Shown here in pieces: positions 41,751 to 51,450 of a stretch of DNA of 64,000 nucleotides. The stretch comes from Brevibacterium sp. RIT 803 (GTDB taxonomy: Bacteria > Actinomycetota > Actinomycetes > Actinomycetales > Brevibacteriaceae), in the NCBI RefSeq assembly GCF_016892625.1, contig NZ_JAFEMW010000001.1, positions 930,001-994,000 on the forward strand. The letters run 5' to 3'. Positions within the stretch are counted from its first letter, which is position 1, and the number at the start of each line of letters is the position of its first letter. The notes beneath the pieces were generated by a model. That model had not been told where the DNA came from. It saw nothing but the letters and a program-made list of their open reading frames with translations, and searched no databases. Made by a program: the position numbers and the translations under genes.

Positions 41751-42626
41751 GTGAAATCACTACCCAGTCGGACCACATCCACACTGCCGCTGCTAGTGGC
41801 GCTGACCCTCAGCATCATACTCACGGGTGCACCCGCTGGCGCAGCAGAGACGTCCTACGAGAATGGGCCGGACCCCACTTCCAGCAGCATCGAAGCAGTG
41901 AAAGGTCCATTCGATGTGTCAACGCAGACTGTTTCCTCCTATTCGGTGAGGGATTTCGGCGGGGGCACGATCTACCATCCGGCCAGCAGTGTCGAGGGCG
42001 GCTACGGCGCAGTGGCGATCTCGCCCGGGTACACGGCGCGGAAGTCCAGTATCGCCTGGCTCGGATCGCGGCTAGCGTCCCAGGGCTTCGTGGTCTTCAC
42101 GATCGACACCAAAACCACCAGCGACAGGCCCGCTTCCCGCGGAGATCAGCTGCTCGCATCCCTCGATTACCTCACCGAGAACAGCAGAATCAAGGACCAG
42201 GTGGATCCGAACCGTCTCGCAGTCATGGGGCACTCCATGGGTGGCGGCGGCGTCTTCGAAGCAGCAAAAGACCGACCCGAGCTCCAGGGAGCCATCGCCA
42301 TGACCCCGTGGAACACGAATAAGACTTTCTCAGAGGTCAGCACCCCGACGCTCATCTTCGGGGCACAGGACGACACCGTCGCTCCAGTTTCCAGGCATTC
42401 GATTCCTCTTTACAGCGGACTGCCCAGCACCACTCCGCGTACCTACCTCGAGCTGCGCGGCGCCAACCATTTCGCCCCGAACAGATCCAACACCACCATC
42501 GCTGCGCAGTCGATCGCCTGGCTCAAGGCATTCCTCGACGAGGATCGGCGCTATGACCAGTTCCTCTGCCCGGGTCCGACGACCGGCATCGACCTGAGTG
42601 ATGTCCGTACCAGCTGCCCGTTCTGA
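41751..42626 (+). CDS. Secreted polyester hydrolase (cutinase/PET hydrolase family)
   Basis: A 291-aa protein with a signal peptide (1-33, cleavage after GAAA) and an alpha/beta hydrolase fold very like actinobacterial cutinases and PET hydrolases. Shared blocks: GPDPTSSSIEA, VAISPGYTARKSSIAWLG, GFVVFTIDTKTT and MGHSMGGGG. Catalytic triad Ser162, Asp208 (GAQDDTVAPV) and His240 (GANHFAPN); Tyr94 and Met163 form the oxyanion hole; Trp187 is the flexible aromatic of the site; Cys273-Cys289 the C-terminal disulfide. His161 and Phe241 occur where Ideonella PETase has Trp and Ser, so it is of the type I group. GTG start after AAGGAGAAC. Divergent from TetR. Confidence 0.9.
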   Translation: MKSLPSRTTSTLPLLVALTLSIILTGAPAGAAETSYENGPDPTSSSIEAVKGPFDVSTQTVSSYSVRDFGGGTIYHPASSVEGGYGAVAISPGYTARKSSIAWLGSRLASQGFVVFTIDTKTTSDRPASRGDQLLASLDYLTENSRIKDQVDPNRLAVMGHSMGGGGVFEAAKDRPELQGAIAMTPWNTNKTFSEVSTPTLIFGAQDDTVAPVSRHSIPLYSGLPSTTPRTYLELRGANHFAPNRSNTTIAAQSIAWLKAFLDEDRRYDQFLCPGPTTGIDLSDVRTSCPF

Positions 42627-42653
42627 TCGCGCAAAGGCCAGGTGACGATGCAC

Positions 42654-42683
42654 CGATGGCGGCGAATTTCCCCACCGCCATCG
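42654..42683. terminator. Hairpin between polyester hydrolase and convergent dehydrogenase
   Basis: Arms CGATGGCGG (42654-42662) and CCGCCATCG (42675-42683), 9 bp perfect, 12-nt loop, between convergent genes. Confidence 0.55.
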
Positions 42684-42728
42684 CCGGCGCACCGACGGAT
42701 CCAGTATGCAGTCGACGGACAGGGTGTC

Positions 42729-43664
42729 TCATTCCTCTTCGTGCGTTCCGCCCTTGTCGCGAGCATCGAGCACCGCACGCTGAGCACGATCACGCGCCTC
42801 GGCGCCGGCCGGACTCGGAGTCTGCCCGTAGGCCTGCTCCACTTGGGTATAGACCTCGGTCATCCCCTCATCGCTGAGGTCGAGCGGAAGCTGCCCGATC
42901 TCAGCGAACGAGGTCCCGATGTGGTCCATGAACCCGCGGATGCCCTTCTCTCCCCCGCCAAGGTGCATCGCCTCGAACTGCCCCACCGCGGACCAGCGCA
43001 GGCCCAATGAATTCTTCATCACCGCGTCGAGGTCGGGCGCCGAGATGACCCCGTTGGACACCAGTGCGATCGCTTCCTTCATCAGCGCGTTCTGCAGGCG
43101 GTTGCCGACGAAGCCGCGAACTTCCCGGTTCAGTGCCACGGGTTCACGCCCGCAGCTGCGGTAGAACTCGAGGGCTCGCTCGACAGTCTCGGAGCTGGTC
43201 GCCGGGGCCGGTACCACCTCGACGAGCGGCATCAGGTGAGGTGGGTTAAACGGATGACCGACAATGACGCGGGCCGCGACTTCCGGCGGCAGGTGTCGAG
43301 CGATCAAAGATGCCGGGATGGTTGATGAAGAGGTCGCAAGGATCGCATCGGTCGGCGCCGCGGCCGCGATCTGGGCGAACAGCTTCGGCTTGGCCCAGGG
43401 ATCCTCTGGCCCCGATTCCTGCACGAACGAGGCCTGGGCCACCGCAGCCTCGACGGATTCAGCGAGGCTGATCGACCCAAGTTCGGGGGCGAGCATTTCG
43501 TGGGCGGCAGCATCGGCACTGACGTCGGCCTGCAACTTCGCGACCACCTCCGCGAGGTCGGGCCTGGGGTCGAAGACCTGGACCTGATAACCCGATCGGG
43601 CGAACAGCCAAGCGAATGAACGGCCGATCGTCCCGGCCCCGATGACAGCTGCGCAGAAGCTCAT
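42729..43664 (-). CDS. 3-hydroxyacyl-CoA dehydrogenase-family protein
   Basis: A 311-aa protein: Rossmann motif AVIGAGTIGRSFAWLFARSG (6-25), the HCDH signature with IVGHPFNPPHLMPLVEVVP (catalytic His in GHPFNPP), and the C-terminal helical domain. The size and lack of a crotonase half match stand-alone L-3-hydroxyacyl-CoA, carnitine or gulonate 3-dehydrogenases. Given neighbouring acyl-CoA synthetase and enoyl-CoA hydratase, a role in hydroxy-acid oxidation is likely but substrate is not proven. Confidence 0.82.
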   Translation of the reverse strand: MSFCAAVIGAGTIGRSFAWLFARSGYQVQVFDPRPDLAEVVAKLQADVSADAAAHEMLAPELGSISLAESVEAAVAQASFVQESGPEDPWAKPKLFAQIAAAAPTDAILATSSSTIPASLIARHLPPEVAARVIVGHPFNPPHLMPLVEVVPAPATSSETVERALEFYRSCGREPVALNREVRGFVGNRLQNALMKEAIALVSNGVISAPDLDAVMKNSLGLRWSAVGQFEAMHLGGGEKGIRGFMDHIGTSFAEIGQLPLDLSDEGMTEVYTQVEQAYGQTPSPAGAEARDRAQRAVLDARDKGGTHEEE

Positions 43665-43783
43665 ATTGTCAAGGCTATACCTGCCGATTGCTCTTCGACA
43701 CCACCCGCCGGCACCAGCGCAGACGCGTCAGATATCGATGTTCGGGCGCGTCAAGACGGGTGGTTCGGTGGCACAATGTCACC

Positions 43784-44647
43784 ATGACACCGCGCGAAGG
43801 ATTGACCACAGTTGACTCGGAGATCATCGCCCTGGCCGAGGATGAGTATGCGGCCGCAGCTGACGCCGCCCGGATCGAGGTTCGCGAGATCCATACCGCT
43901 GCCGAGGCCGCCGAAGCCGCCCTCCTGCTCGACGAGGTGTGGAGCGTCGACGAGACGGGCACAAATGTGCTTGAGCCCGGACTCATCGTCGCCTTCGCCC
44001 ATGCAGGAAACTATGTCTCGGCCGCCTACAGCCTCGACGAACCCGACGAGATGATCGGGGTGACGATCGGCTTCTTCGGCCAGCCGCTGGGAACTCTCAT
44101 GCACTCACACATCGCTGGGGTGCGGCATCAGATCATCGGCCGCGGCGCCGGTTCGGCGATGAAGCTGCATCAGCGCCTGTGGTGCCTCAACCTCGGCATC
44201 ACGGAGATGACCTGGACCTTCGATCCGCTGGTGGCACGCAACGCCTACTTCAACTTCCAGCGCCTTGGAGTGGGAATGGTCGAATACCTCGAGGACTTCT
44301 ACGGGCAGATGCGCGACGGCGTCAATGCCGGTCAGGCCAGCGACCGCATGGTCGTATCGTGGCCGCTCGACAAGCCAGCCAGGGCTACCCTCGCCGAGGC
44401 GGACGACGCCTTCGAATGTCTGCGCAGTGATGACAACGGTGAACCGCTGGTTGCCGAAGTGCCTAAGGAAGCCAGTCTGGTCTCCCTCGACATTCCCTCT
44501 GACATCGAGACGCTGCGCGGCCAGGATGCCGAGCTCGCCTCACGGTGGCGGAAGGCCCTGCGCGATTCGCTGACCGCGCTCGTCGCCGACGGTTGGGTCC
44601 TCGACACCTGCCTCAAGGGCGGAACCTACCTGCTCCACCACCCGTAG
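43784..44647 (+). CDS. Predicted GNAT-fold protein (COG3375-like)
   Basis: A 287-aa protein of the larger GNAT-type group: MHSHIAGVRHQIIGRGAGSA (acetyl-CoA P-loop region) and ITEMTWTFDPLVARNAYFNF followed by a Lys/Arg-poor tail. Length is well above standard acetyltransferases, as expected for this group. Activity unknown. Divergent from the hydroxyacyl-CoA dehydrogenase. The start at 43784 has no strong ribosome site. Confidence 0.7.
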   Translation: MTPREGLTTVDSEIIALAEDEYAAAADAARIEVREIHTAAEAAEAALLLDEVWSVDETGTNVLEPGLIVAFAHAGNYVSAAYSLDEPDEMIGVTIGFFGQPLGTLMHSHIAGVRHQIIGRGAGSAMKLHQRLWCLNLGITEMTWTFDPLVARNAYFNFQRLGVGMVEYLEDFYGQMRDGVNAGQASDRMVVSWPLDKPARATLAEADDAFECLRSDDNGEPLVAEVPKEASLVSLDIPSDIETLRGQDAELASRWRKALRDSLTALVADGWVLDTCLKGGTYLLHHP

Positions 44648-44669
44648 AACCGCTCGTACTTCGACAGCC

Positions 44670-46301
44670 TTACTTCTCTTCCCAATTCTTGCGCAGCAGC
44701 TTCTTGTCGAGTTTGCCGACCGAGGTGCGAGGCATCTCCGCAACGACGTTGACCTCGTCTGGCATCTGCCACTTGGCGAAGCGCTCGCTCAGCGTTTCGA
44801 TGATGGACTCACGGGTCACCTCGGCGCCGTCAGCGGCCACGACATAGGCCACAGGACGCTCATCCCACTTCTCATCGGGGACGCCGATGACGGCGGCTTC
44901 CTTGACGTCGGGGCTGTCGAGGATCGCGTTCTCCATATCGATCGAGGAGATCCACTCGCCGCCGGACTTGATGACGTCTTTGAGCCGGTCGGTGATCTTG
45001 AGGTAGCCGTGGGCATCGATGACGCCGACGTCACCCGAGCGCCACCAGCCGTCGATGAAGCGGTCGGCATTGTCGGGCAGCTGGAAGTAGGACTCAGTGA
45101 TCCATGGGCCGCGCATGACGATCTCGCCCACGGATTTCCCGTCGCGGGGCATCTCCTGGCCGGTCGGGTCGACGATCTTGAGATCGACGCCGATGATCGG
45201 CAGACCCTGGTAGCGCTTGAGGTCCCACTTCTCCTCTTCGCTTAGGTTCATACCGGACTTGATGCGCCAGTTCGTCGTGGCCAGCGGAGTGGTTTCGGTG
45301 GCACCGTACCCGTGGATCACCTCGGCGCCGGTGATCTCCTTGAACCCGCGCATCATCGACAGCGGCGGTTCGGAGGATCCGGAGACGAGGCGGACTCCGC
45401 TCAGGTCAGGCGGCTGAGGCATGTTCTTCATCATCGCCAGCATCGGGGTGAAGATCGCAGGCGCACCATTGGCCAGCGTCACCTTCTCTTCGATGAAGGC
45501 CTGGCCGATGGCGCCGAACTCTTCGGCCGCGAACTTGCCAGGCAGGACGAGCTTGGCGCCTGCCGCCACCGCATTCTGCGGGAAGCCCCAGGAGAGGACG
45601 TGGAACATGGGGGTGATCGGCATGACGCAGTCGTCGAAGGTTGCCTGCAGTGCAGCCAGTCCGCCCATCGTGTGCAGGTAGATCGAGCGGTGGGAGTAGT
45701 AGACGCCCTTGGGTCGACCTGTGGTTCCGGTCGTGTAGCCGGCATAGGCGGCGGTCTTCTCGTCGACGACGGGCCAGTCGTAGGTCTCAGGTTTGTCGGC
45801 GATGAGGTCTTCGTAGAAGACGACGTTGTCCAGGGATGTCTCGATCTCTGATGCCGGCTTGTCGGTCATGACGACCCAGCCCTTGACGTCGAGCTTCGGG
45901 GCGAGTGCCTCGGCGACGTGGAGAAGTGATTCGTCAACGAAGATCCAGTCGGACTTCGAATGGCTGACCACGTAGGCGAGGTCTTCGGGGGCCAGACGCA
46001 GGTTGAGCTGGAGCATGGTTGCGGCCACGCCGGGGACCGAGAAGTACAGCTCGAGGTGACGGCGGGAGTTCCAGTCGATGACGCCGACCATGGAGCCTGC
46101 GCCCACGCCGAGTTCATCCAGACCGTGTGCCAGCTGGGCCATCCGCTTGTACTCATCGGCGTAGTCGGAGCGGCCCCAGGATCCGTCCGATCGGCGGTAG
46201 ACGACCTCTGATTCGCCGAAGAAGGTCGCTGCATGGCGGATCAGGGTGGTGGTGTTGAGCTGGTAGCTGTCACCGAGAGTGGATGGAATGCCTGTAAGCA
46301 T
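44670..46301 (-). CDS. Fatty acid-CoA ligase (AMP-forming)
   Basis: A 543-aa acyl-CoA synthetase. P-loop motif [20 protein letters not shown] near residues 190-209; [10 protein letters not shown] (A5 core), [11 protein letters not shown] (A7) and [18 protein letters not shown] (A8) all present; catalytic Lys in SVGKLDKK (A10). It activates medium- or long-chain fatty acids for beta-oxidation, or hydroxy-fatty acids from polyester breakdown. It precedes no gene in its direction for 22 bp of intergenic DNA before the convergent GNAT gene, and follows the enoyl-CoA hydratase on the same strand. Confidence 0.88.
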   Translation of the reverse strand: MLTGIPSTLGDSYQLNTTTLIRHAATFFGESEVVYRRSDGSWGRSDYADEYKRMAQLAHGLDELGVGAGSMVGVIDWNSRRHLELYFSVPGVAATMLQLNLRLAPEDLAYVVSHSKSDWIFVDESLLHVAEALAPKLDVKGWVVMTDKPASEIETSLDNVVFYEDLIADKPETYDWPVVDEKTAAYAGYTTGTTGRPKGVYYSHRSIYLHTMGGLAALQATFDDCVMPITPMFHVLSWGFPQNAVAAGAKLVLPGKFAAEEFGAIGQAFIEEKVTLANGAPAIFTPMLAMMKNMPQPPDLSGVRLVSGSSEPPLSMMRGFKEITGAEVIHGYGATETTPLATTNWRIKSGMNLSEEEKWDLKRYQGLPIIGVDLKIVDPTGQEMPRDGKSVGEIVMRGPWITESYFQLPDNADRFIDGWWRSGDVGVIDAHGYLKITDRLKDVIKSGGEWISSIDMENAILDSPDVKEAAVIGVPDEKWDERPVAYVVAADGAEVTRESIIETLSERFAKWQMPDEVNVVAEMPRTSVGKLDKKLLRKNWEEK

Positions 46302-46461
46302 GAGACTCCTTTGGTCATGGTGGTCGTGCTGAGGTGGAGGTGCCGTGCAGATATCCGGACCATTTTCATCGTCAGACTATCCCGGCAAGTGATTCCGCTC
46401 ACAACTTTCGCCGCAACGTTACCAATTAGAAACGTGTGGGCGTCGAGTTCCGGGCCGTCGG

Positions 46462-47220
46462 CTATTCGCCGCTGAAGTTCGCTCCGCGCTTCTCAATGAA
46501 TGCGGCGACTCCTTCGGCGAAGTCCTGACTCGCCCGCAGGTCCGTCTGTCCTTTGAGTTCCCGATCGAATGAATCGTCGAGTTCGGTCAGTGTCGCCGCG
46601 TTGATGGCTTCTTTCGAGGCCGCGAAGGCCAGAGGTGCGCCCTGAGCCCACTGTGCCGCAATCTCCTGTGCCTGGCTCAGGTGCTCACCTGCCGGAGTGA
46701 CCAGACTGGCCAGGCCCCAATCCGCGGCTTCCTTCGCCCACACCTTCTGTGCTGTCAGTGCCATCTTCATGGCCCGATGCCGGCCCGCCGAGGCTGCCAC
46801 GAGTGCTGTCGCCCCGCCGTCGGGCATGAGCCCGATTTTGGTGAAGGCGAGCATCAGATAGGACTCTTCGCTCATCACGGTGTAATCGCAGGCCAGGGCC
46901 AGGGAGCAGCCGATACCCGCAGCCGGGCCGGAGACCGCGGCGATGGTCGGAATCGGCAGATCGATGAGCGATCGGATGATGGCATTGGCCCGATCAAGCC
47001 CGAGCCCTCCCCCTTGCACGGACCCCTGCAGGTCGGCGCCTGAGCTGAAGGACCGGTCATTTCCGGTGATGATGAGCGCACGGGCCGTGGTGGCCGCCTC
47101 GGCGACGGATTCCCCGACTCCTTCAAGAGTCTCCCTGGTCAGCGCGTTGAGGCTTTCGGGGCGATTGATCGTGACAGTCACGACCCCATCTCGCAGGTCG
47201 GTGAGAACACTCGAGGTCAA
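46462..47220 (-). CDS. Enoyl-CoA hydratase/isomerase
   Basis: A 252-aa crotonase-fold protein: TVTINRPESLNALTRETLEG at the N-terminus, GNDRSFSSGADLQG oxyanion loop and GPAAGIGCSLALACDYTVMS. It hydrates enoyl-CoA in beta-oxidation; the second catalytic Glu position is not certain, so isomerase or related activity is possible. Its promoter region has a CAACTT-N11-AAGTTG dyad. Upstream of the acyl-CoA ligase by about 160 bp on the same strand. Confidence 0.87.
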   Translation of the reverse strand: MTSSVLTDLRDGVVTVTINRPESLNALTRETLEGVGESVAEAATTARALIITGNDRSFSSGADLQGSVQGGGLGLDRANAIIRSLIDLPIPTIAAVSGPAAGIGCSLALACDYTVMSEESYLMLAFTKIGLMPDGGATALVAASAGRHRAMKMALTAQKVWAKEAADWGLASLVTPAGEHLSQAQEIAAQWAQGAPLAFAASKEAINAATLTELDDSFDRELKGQTDLRASQDFAEGVAAFIEKRGANFSGE

Positions 47221-47263
47221 AGCGACTCCTCTTAGTTGGCGCTGGGTGACTGATCTTTCACCC

Positions 47264-47286
47264 CAACTTTAACGCACGATAAGTTG
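47264..47286 (-). promoter_or_regulatory. Dyad upstream of enoyl-CoA hydratase
   Basis: Arms CAACTT (47264-47269) and AAGTTG (47281-47286) with 11-bp spacer, 44 bp upstream of the hydratase start. May bind a TetR-type fatty-acid regulator. A weaker ACGTT-N10-AACGT dyad (46416-46435) lies before the acyl-CoA ligase. Confidence 0.35.
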
Positions 47287-47349
47287 ATCTGGGTCACACG
47301 TCTCTGCCGCCGACCTCGAGGTGATCAGCCCCCTCGAGCCACGGCCCTC

Positions 47350-47919
47350 TCAGATCAGCGCAGCCGCCAGCTGGGTCCCGGTCAGGGGCCGGTCGGCGTA
47401 GACCAGGCGCATCGCATGCGGATCGGGATTGCCGACATCGGGAGCTCGATGCTGCAGGCTCAGACCGACCTTCTCGACCACTTTCTGTGAGGCCGCATTG
47501 TGCTCGAGGAGGTAGGCGATGACAGGCAGTTCAGGTTTGAGTTCCTGGGCCCGAGCCACGGCCAAACGGGAGATCTCACTGGCATAGCCGCGGCCCTGGG
47601 CCTCGGGGCGGAAGCGGTAGCCAAGGTTCCAATAGGCCTCGATCCGATCCGGGTTCCATTCATCAGCCAAGGGCATGCGCCTGACACCGCAGCCGCACAT
47701 CCCCAACACCGGGCCGTCCTCCGACTCACGGACGATCCATGATCCGAGCCCGTCGATCTCCCAATCAGCGATGCGGGTCAGCAGGTACGCCTCGGCCTCC
47801 TCCCGCTTGATCATCCGGCCGCTGGGAAAATGTGCCCACACGCGGGGGTCGCTGTATATCTCGAACACATCGTCCAGGTCCTGGAGCCCCGGGCGGTCAA
47901 GCACGAATGGCTCTGCCAT
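47350..47919 (-). CDS. GNAT N-acetyltransferase, RimJ-like
   Basis: A 189-aa protein of the RimJ/RimL-type GNAT group: YWNLGYRFRPEAQGRGYASE is the acetyl-CoA-binding stretch (RPEAQGRGYA), followed by NAASQKVVEKVGL, the C-terminal signature. It starts inside the stop of the upstream PLP-enzyme gene (TGATG, 1-bp overlap), so is coupled to it. Acceptor unknown. Confidence 0.85.
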   Translation of the reverse strand: MAEPFVLDRPGLQDLDDVFEIYSDPRVWAHFPSGRMIKREEAEAYLLTRIADWEIDGLGSWIVRESEDGPVLGMCGCGVRRMPLADEWNPDRIEAYWNLGYRFRPEAQGRGYASEISRLAVARAQELKPELPVIAYLLEHNAASQKVVEKVGLSLQHRAPDVGNPDPHAMRLVYADRPLTGTQLAAALI

Positions 47920-49079
47920 CAGGCGCCGTGGGCAGCCCGGATGGCCGCGTCGAGGTCGTTCCACAAATCGTCGGCGTGCTCAATGCCCACGCTCAGACGC
48001 AGCAGCCCCTCGGGGACCGACTCCGGTTCCGAGGCATTGCGCCGACGCCGTTCGATGAGGGACTCCACTCCTCCCAGGGAAGTGGCCGGCGTCCACACCC
48101 GGACCGCCTCGGCGACGGCGGTGGCCTGCTGCGCGGTCTCCGTGCAGAAGGCGACCACCGCACCGAATCCCGACATCTGCGCTGCCGCGCGCTCATGCCC
48201 GGGGTCGCCGGGCAGACCTGGGTAACGGGTCTCGACGACATTGGGATGCGAACTCAGCCGTTCGGCGATCAGCGCGGCATTGGCCTGAGCTCGTTCCATT
48301 CGCACTGACAGTGTCCGCAGGCCCCGCAGCGCCAACCAGACCTCGAATGGTCCGGCGATGGCTCCGCGCAGTGAGCGTTCACTATGAAGCCGATTGTGAA
48401 GGTCTTCGTTGCTGGTCAGCGCCGCACCGAGGACGACATCCGAGTGCCCGGCGAGGTATTTTGTGACGGAGTGGACGACGACGTCCGCGCCCAGATCGAG
48501 TGGCGTCTGCAGGAGCGGAGTCGCGAATGTGTTGTCGACGACGGTCAGGATGCCGCGATCACGCGCGGCGGAGATGAGTGCGGGTGTGTCAGCGACTTCG
48601 AGCATCGGGTTGGTCGGAGATTCGATCCACAGCACCGCCGAGGCGGCACCAACGTCATCGAGTGCTCTGACGACGGCCGCAGTGTCGGCGATGTCGACGG
48701 TGACGAAGCCGAATCCGCTGCGCTCGGCGACCTCGCCCGCGGACTCAAGTGACCCCTGGTAGCAGTGCTGGGGCATGATCAGAGTGCCGCCGCGTGGAAC
48801 CAGGCTGAGCGCGGCGGCGATCGCTGCCAGACCCGATCCGAAGACCAGTCCGGGCAGTTCGGCATGTTCGAGTTCGGCCAGTGCCTCTTCGAACGGGGTC
48901 CAGGCCGGAGTCGAGAATCGCCCGTAGACATGGTCGGAATGGTCGATCTCTCCGCTGCCGACGAAGGTCGAGGACAGTTCGATGGGAGGGTTCACCGACG
49001 AACCGTTCGAGCGTTTCGGACGACCCGCTTCGACGAGGACGGTTTCAGGTGCGTGGGAGAAATCTCGTGAGGTCATCAT
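47919..49079 (-). CDS. Cystathionine gamma-synthase/lyase-family PLP enzyme
   Basis: A 386-aa Cys/Met-metabolism enzyme: AELEHAELPGLVFGSGLAAI (PLP phosphate region), LTVVDNTFATPLLQTPLDLG with the PLP Asp, and Schiff-base Lys in HSVTKYLAGHSDV. Synthase and lyase forms cannot be separated by sequence alone. Two adjacent ATGs (49079, 49076) follow a TATATT -10-like box by 3-7 nt, suggesting a leaderless mRNA. Cotranscribed with the GNAT gene. Confidence 0.85.
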   Translation of the reverse strand: MMTSRDFSHAPETVLVEAGRPKRSNGSSVNPPIELSSTFVGSGEIDHSDHVYGRFSTPAWTPFEEALAELEHAELPGLVFGSGLAAIAAALSLVPRGGTLIMPQHCYQGSLESAGEVAERSGFGFVTVDIADTAAVVRALDDVGAASAVLWIESPTNPMLEVADTPALISAARDRGILTVVDNTFATPLLQTPLDLGADVVVHSVTKYLAGHSDVVLGAALTSNEDLHNRLHSERSLRGAIAGPFEVWLALRGLRTLSVRMERAQANAALIAERLSSHPNVVETRYPGLPGDPGHERAAAQMSGFGAVVAFCTETAQQATAVAEAVRVWTPATSLGGVESLIERRRRNASEPESVPEGLLRLSVGIEHADDLWNDLDAAIRAAHGA

Positions 49080-49139
49080 CCCAATATATGCCGAGTGCCG
49101 ACCGCTCCGCACCGATGTCTCAGCCGAGGCAGTGACGTC

Positions 49140-50057
49140 TCAGTCGTGCACGCGCATCATGTGCTCGAGCAGCGCCCTGGCTCCGGCTGAGAGTCGTCGC
49201 CTGGGTGACCATACCGCGTGCAGCTCGCGTTCGAGGGCGACCTCGGCCTGCACCGGCAGCGGCACTAATCGTTGGGCCCGGAAGTCATCACGCAGCGCCA
49301 GCTCAGAGAGCACGACCGGTGCGATGCCGGTGGCCGCTGCGATCTTCAGCGCCGAATTCGACCCGTACTCCCCCGCCACATGTGCCCCACCGAAATGCGC
49401 CAACGCGGCGTCGAGAACTTCTCTCGTTCCCGAACCGACCTCCCTGACCAGCAGCGGAACTTCGGCCAGCGCCTCGGCGCTGATCGGGGCAGACCAGGCA
49501 TCGGCGAAGGCGGGTGCGGCGGCGATCATGAGCCGGTCATGGCCGACCACCTCGGCGGGGAAATCCTGGGGCAAGGATACGGACTCGATGAGGCCGAGGT
49601 CGCAGCGCTGCTCACGCACTGCGGCGATGACTGTGGAGGAGTTTTCGACCGCCAGGCCCACATCGATGTCGGGGTGCGTCGCGGTGAACGTCGTCAAGTA
49701 CCGGGGCAGCAGGTATTCGGCCACGGTCAGCGAGGCGGACACCCGTACAGTGCCGGCCCGCGCGTCTTGGATGGCTCGAGTGCCAGTGTTGAGATCGGCA
49801 TAGGCGTCGATGACCTTCGTGGCCCACTGGGCAACGGCGTGACCTTCGGCGGTGAGCTGGGTGCCCTGCGGCGAGCGCCTCAGCAGCGGCACCTTGAGGT
49901 TCCGTTCGAGGTTGCGCAGACTGCGCGAGGCATTCGGCTGGGCAAGGCCCATCGCCTCGGCGGCCTGACCGATGGACTGGGCGCTCGCGCTCAGCGTCAC
50001 CAGCAGCCCCAGAGCCGGGAGTTCGGGCCAGTCCTGCATTCTGCTGAGGTCTCGCAT
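49140..50057 (-). CDS. LysR-family regulator, YeiE-like
   Basis: A 305-aa protein (starting MRDLSRMQDW) with a LysR HTH AEAMGLAQPNASRSLRNLER and a ligand domain to the end. It is divergent from a YeiH-family gene, the same pairing as YeiE/YeiH in enterobacteria where YeiE activates yeiH and senses sulfite. Two CCATAT boxes 5 bp apart lie near 50070-50085 in the gap. The leading 9 codons before the 50057 ATG seem non-conserved. Confidence 0.85.
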   Translation of the reverse strand: MRDLSRMQDWPELPALGLLVTLSASAQSIGQAAEAMGLAQPNASRSLRNLERNLKVPLLRRSPQGTQLTAEGHAVAQWATKVIDAYADLNTGTRAIQDARAGTVRVSASLTVAEYLLPRYLTTFTATHPDIDVGLAVENSSTVIAAVREQRCDLGLIESVSLPQDFPAEVVGHDRLMIAAAPAFADAWSAPISAEALAEVPLLVREVGSGTREVLDAALAHFGGAHVAGEYGSNSALKIAAATGIAPVVLSELALRDDFRAQRLVPLPVQAEVALERELHAVWSPRRRLSAGARALLEHMMRVHD

Positions 50058-50143
50058 GCCCCGATTCTGCCATATCAGCGCCATATGGGTCGGTCGAACA
50101 ATGCCGTCTACCGAAAACCCAGACCGATTGACAGACTGAACCC

Positions 50144-51280
50144 ATGAACCGCATCGTCCGCCTCCTCCCAGGCTTGGGAGTCGCCGCAGCAGCCACAGCC
50201 ATCGCGTGGCCCGTCTCGATGGTGGCTCCCATCCTCTCCCCGCTGCTCATCGCCATCGTCCTGGGAATCATCGTCGGAAATGTGCTCCCCGAATTGCCGC
50301 AGATCTTCCGTCCCGGTCTCGACTTCGCAGCCAAACCCCTCCTTCGTCTGGGCATTGTGGCCCTCGGCGCGCAGGTCGTGCTCGGCGATATCCTCGACCT
50401 CGGCTGGCTGGTCCTCGTTCTCGCCGCGGTCGTCGTCGCAGTCGGCATCGTCTCCGGTCTGCTGTTGGCGCGTCCATTCCGCGTCGATTCGAATCTCGCG
50501 CTGCTCATCGGCTGCGGGTTCGGCATCTGCGGAGCCGCCGCGGTCGCCGGGATCGAGTCGACGCTGAAGGCGAAGAAGGAGGATGTGGCCGCGGCGATCG
50601 GTCTCGTGGTCCTCTTCGGCACGCTGATGATCGCCGTGATCCCCTCGCTGAGCGTCGCCTTCGGGCTGGCCCAGGACACAGCCGGCATGTGGGGTGGAGC
50701 GTCCACGCACGAGGTCGCGCAGGTCGTCGCGATCGGCGGCATCATCGGTCCCGCAGCCCTGCAGGTTGCCGTCCTCGTCAAGCTCTCCCGTGTCATCATG
50801 CTCGCCCCGACCGTCGCCGTGCTCAGCATGGTGATGCGCCGCAAGGAGAGCCGCGAGCGGGCAGCGATGGCGTCCTCCGCCGCGATGTCACGGGACGAGG
50901 CATCGTCTCATTCCCCCGCCGAGGCGGCCCCTCAGTCGTCGTCGACATCTTCGCCGACAGCCGGGTCGTCGTCGACTCGGGTGCAGTCGACTGCAGGGTC
51001 CTCGGCACCTGCGACGAAGCGTCCACCCATCGTGCCGCTGTTCGTCCTCGGCTTCCTCCTCATGGCGGGACTGCGCACCTTCGGCCTGTTGCCGGACTTC
51101 GCGGTCTCCGGTCTGGGCTGGATCCAGACCGTGTGCCTGGCCATGGCGATGTTCGCCCTCGGCCGCGGGGTCCAATGGCGGTCCCTGCGCAACCTCGGCG
51201 CCGGTCCCATCGGCCTGGCAGCGACGACGACTCTCATCGTCGCCGTGATCGGGCTCGGCGGTGCCCTGCTGCTGACCTGA
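50144..51280 (+). CDS. YeiH/UPF0324-family membrane protein (putative sulfate/sulfite exporter)
   Basis: A 378-aa membrane protein with about 10 helices: LPQIFRPGLDFAAKPLLRLG and GCGFGICGAAAVAGIES are typical of YeiH proteins. A 70-residue Ser/Ala/Pro-rich cytoplasmic linker (about 226-300) interrupts the last helices, unusual for the family (about 340 aa). Function in relatives is proposed as sulfur-anion export. Regulated presumably by the divergent LysR/YeiE-like protein. Confidence 0.85.
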   Translation: MNRIVRLLPGLGVAAAATAIAWPVSMVAPILSPLLIAIVLGIIVGNVLPELPQIFRPGLDFAAKPLLRLGIVALGAQVVLGDILDLGWLVLVLAAVVVAVGIVSGLLLARPFRVDSNLALLIGCGFGICGAAAVAGIESTLKAKKEDVAAAIGLVVLFGTLMIAVIPSLSVAFGLAQDTAGMWGGASTHEVAQVVAIGGIIGPAALQVAVLVKLSRVIMLAPTVAVLSMVMRRKESRERAAMASSAAMSRDEASSHSPAEAAPQSSSTSSPTAGSSSTRVQSTAGSSAPATKRPPIVPLFVLGFLLMAGLRTFGLLPDFAVSGLGWIQTVCLAMAMFALGRGVQWRSLRNLGAGPIGLAATTTLIVAVIGLGGALLLT

Positions 51281-51450
51281 GCTCAGGGCTGTTCACTGAG
51301 CTGATCCGAGCTCTCGATGCTGATCTGAACACCGAACGCCGTCGTGAACGCCGGCTCGGTGCACACATGCTGGAAGCTCCCTCTGCAGACAATCCGTTCT
51401 GGTTACGATGATTGCGAAATTGAACCATGATTCAGGCAAAGGGTGCTGCA

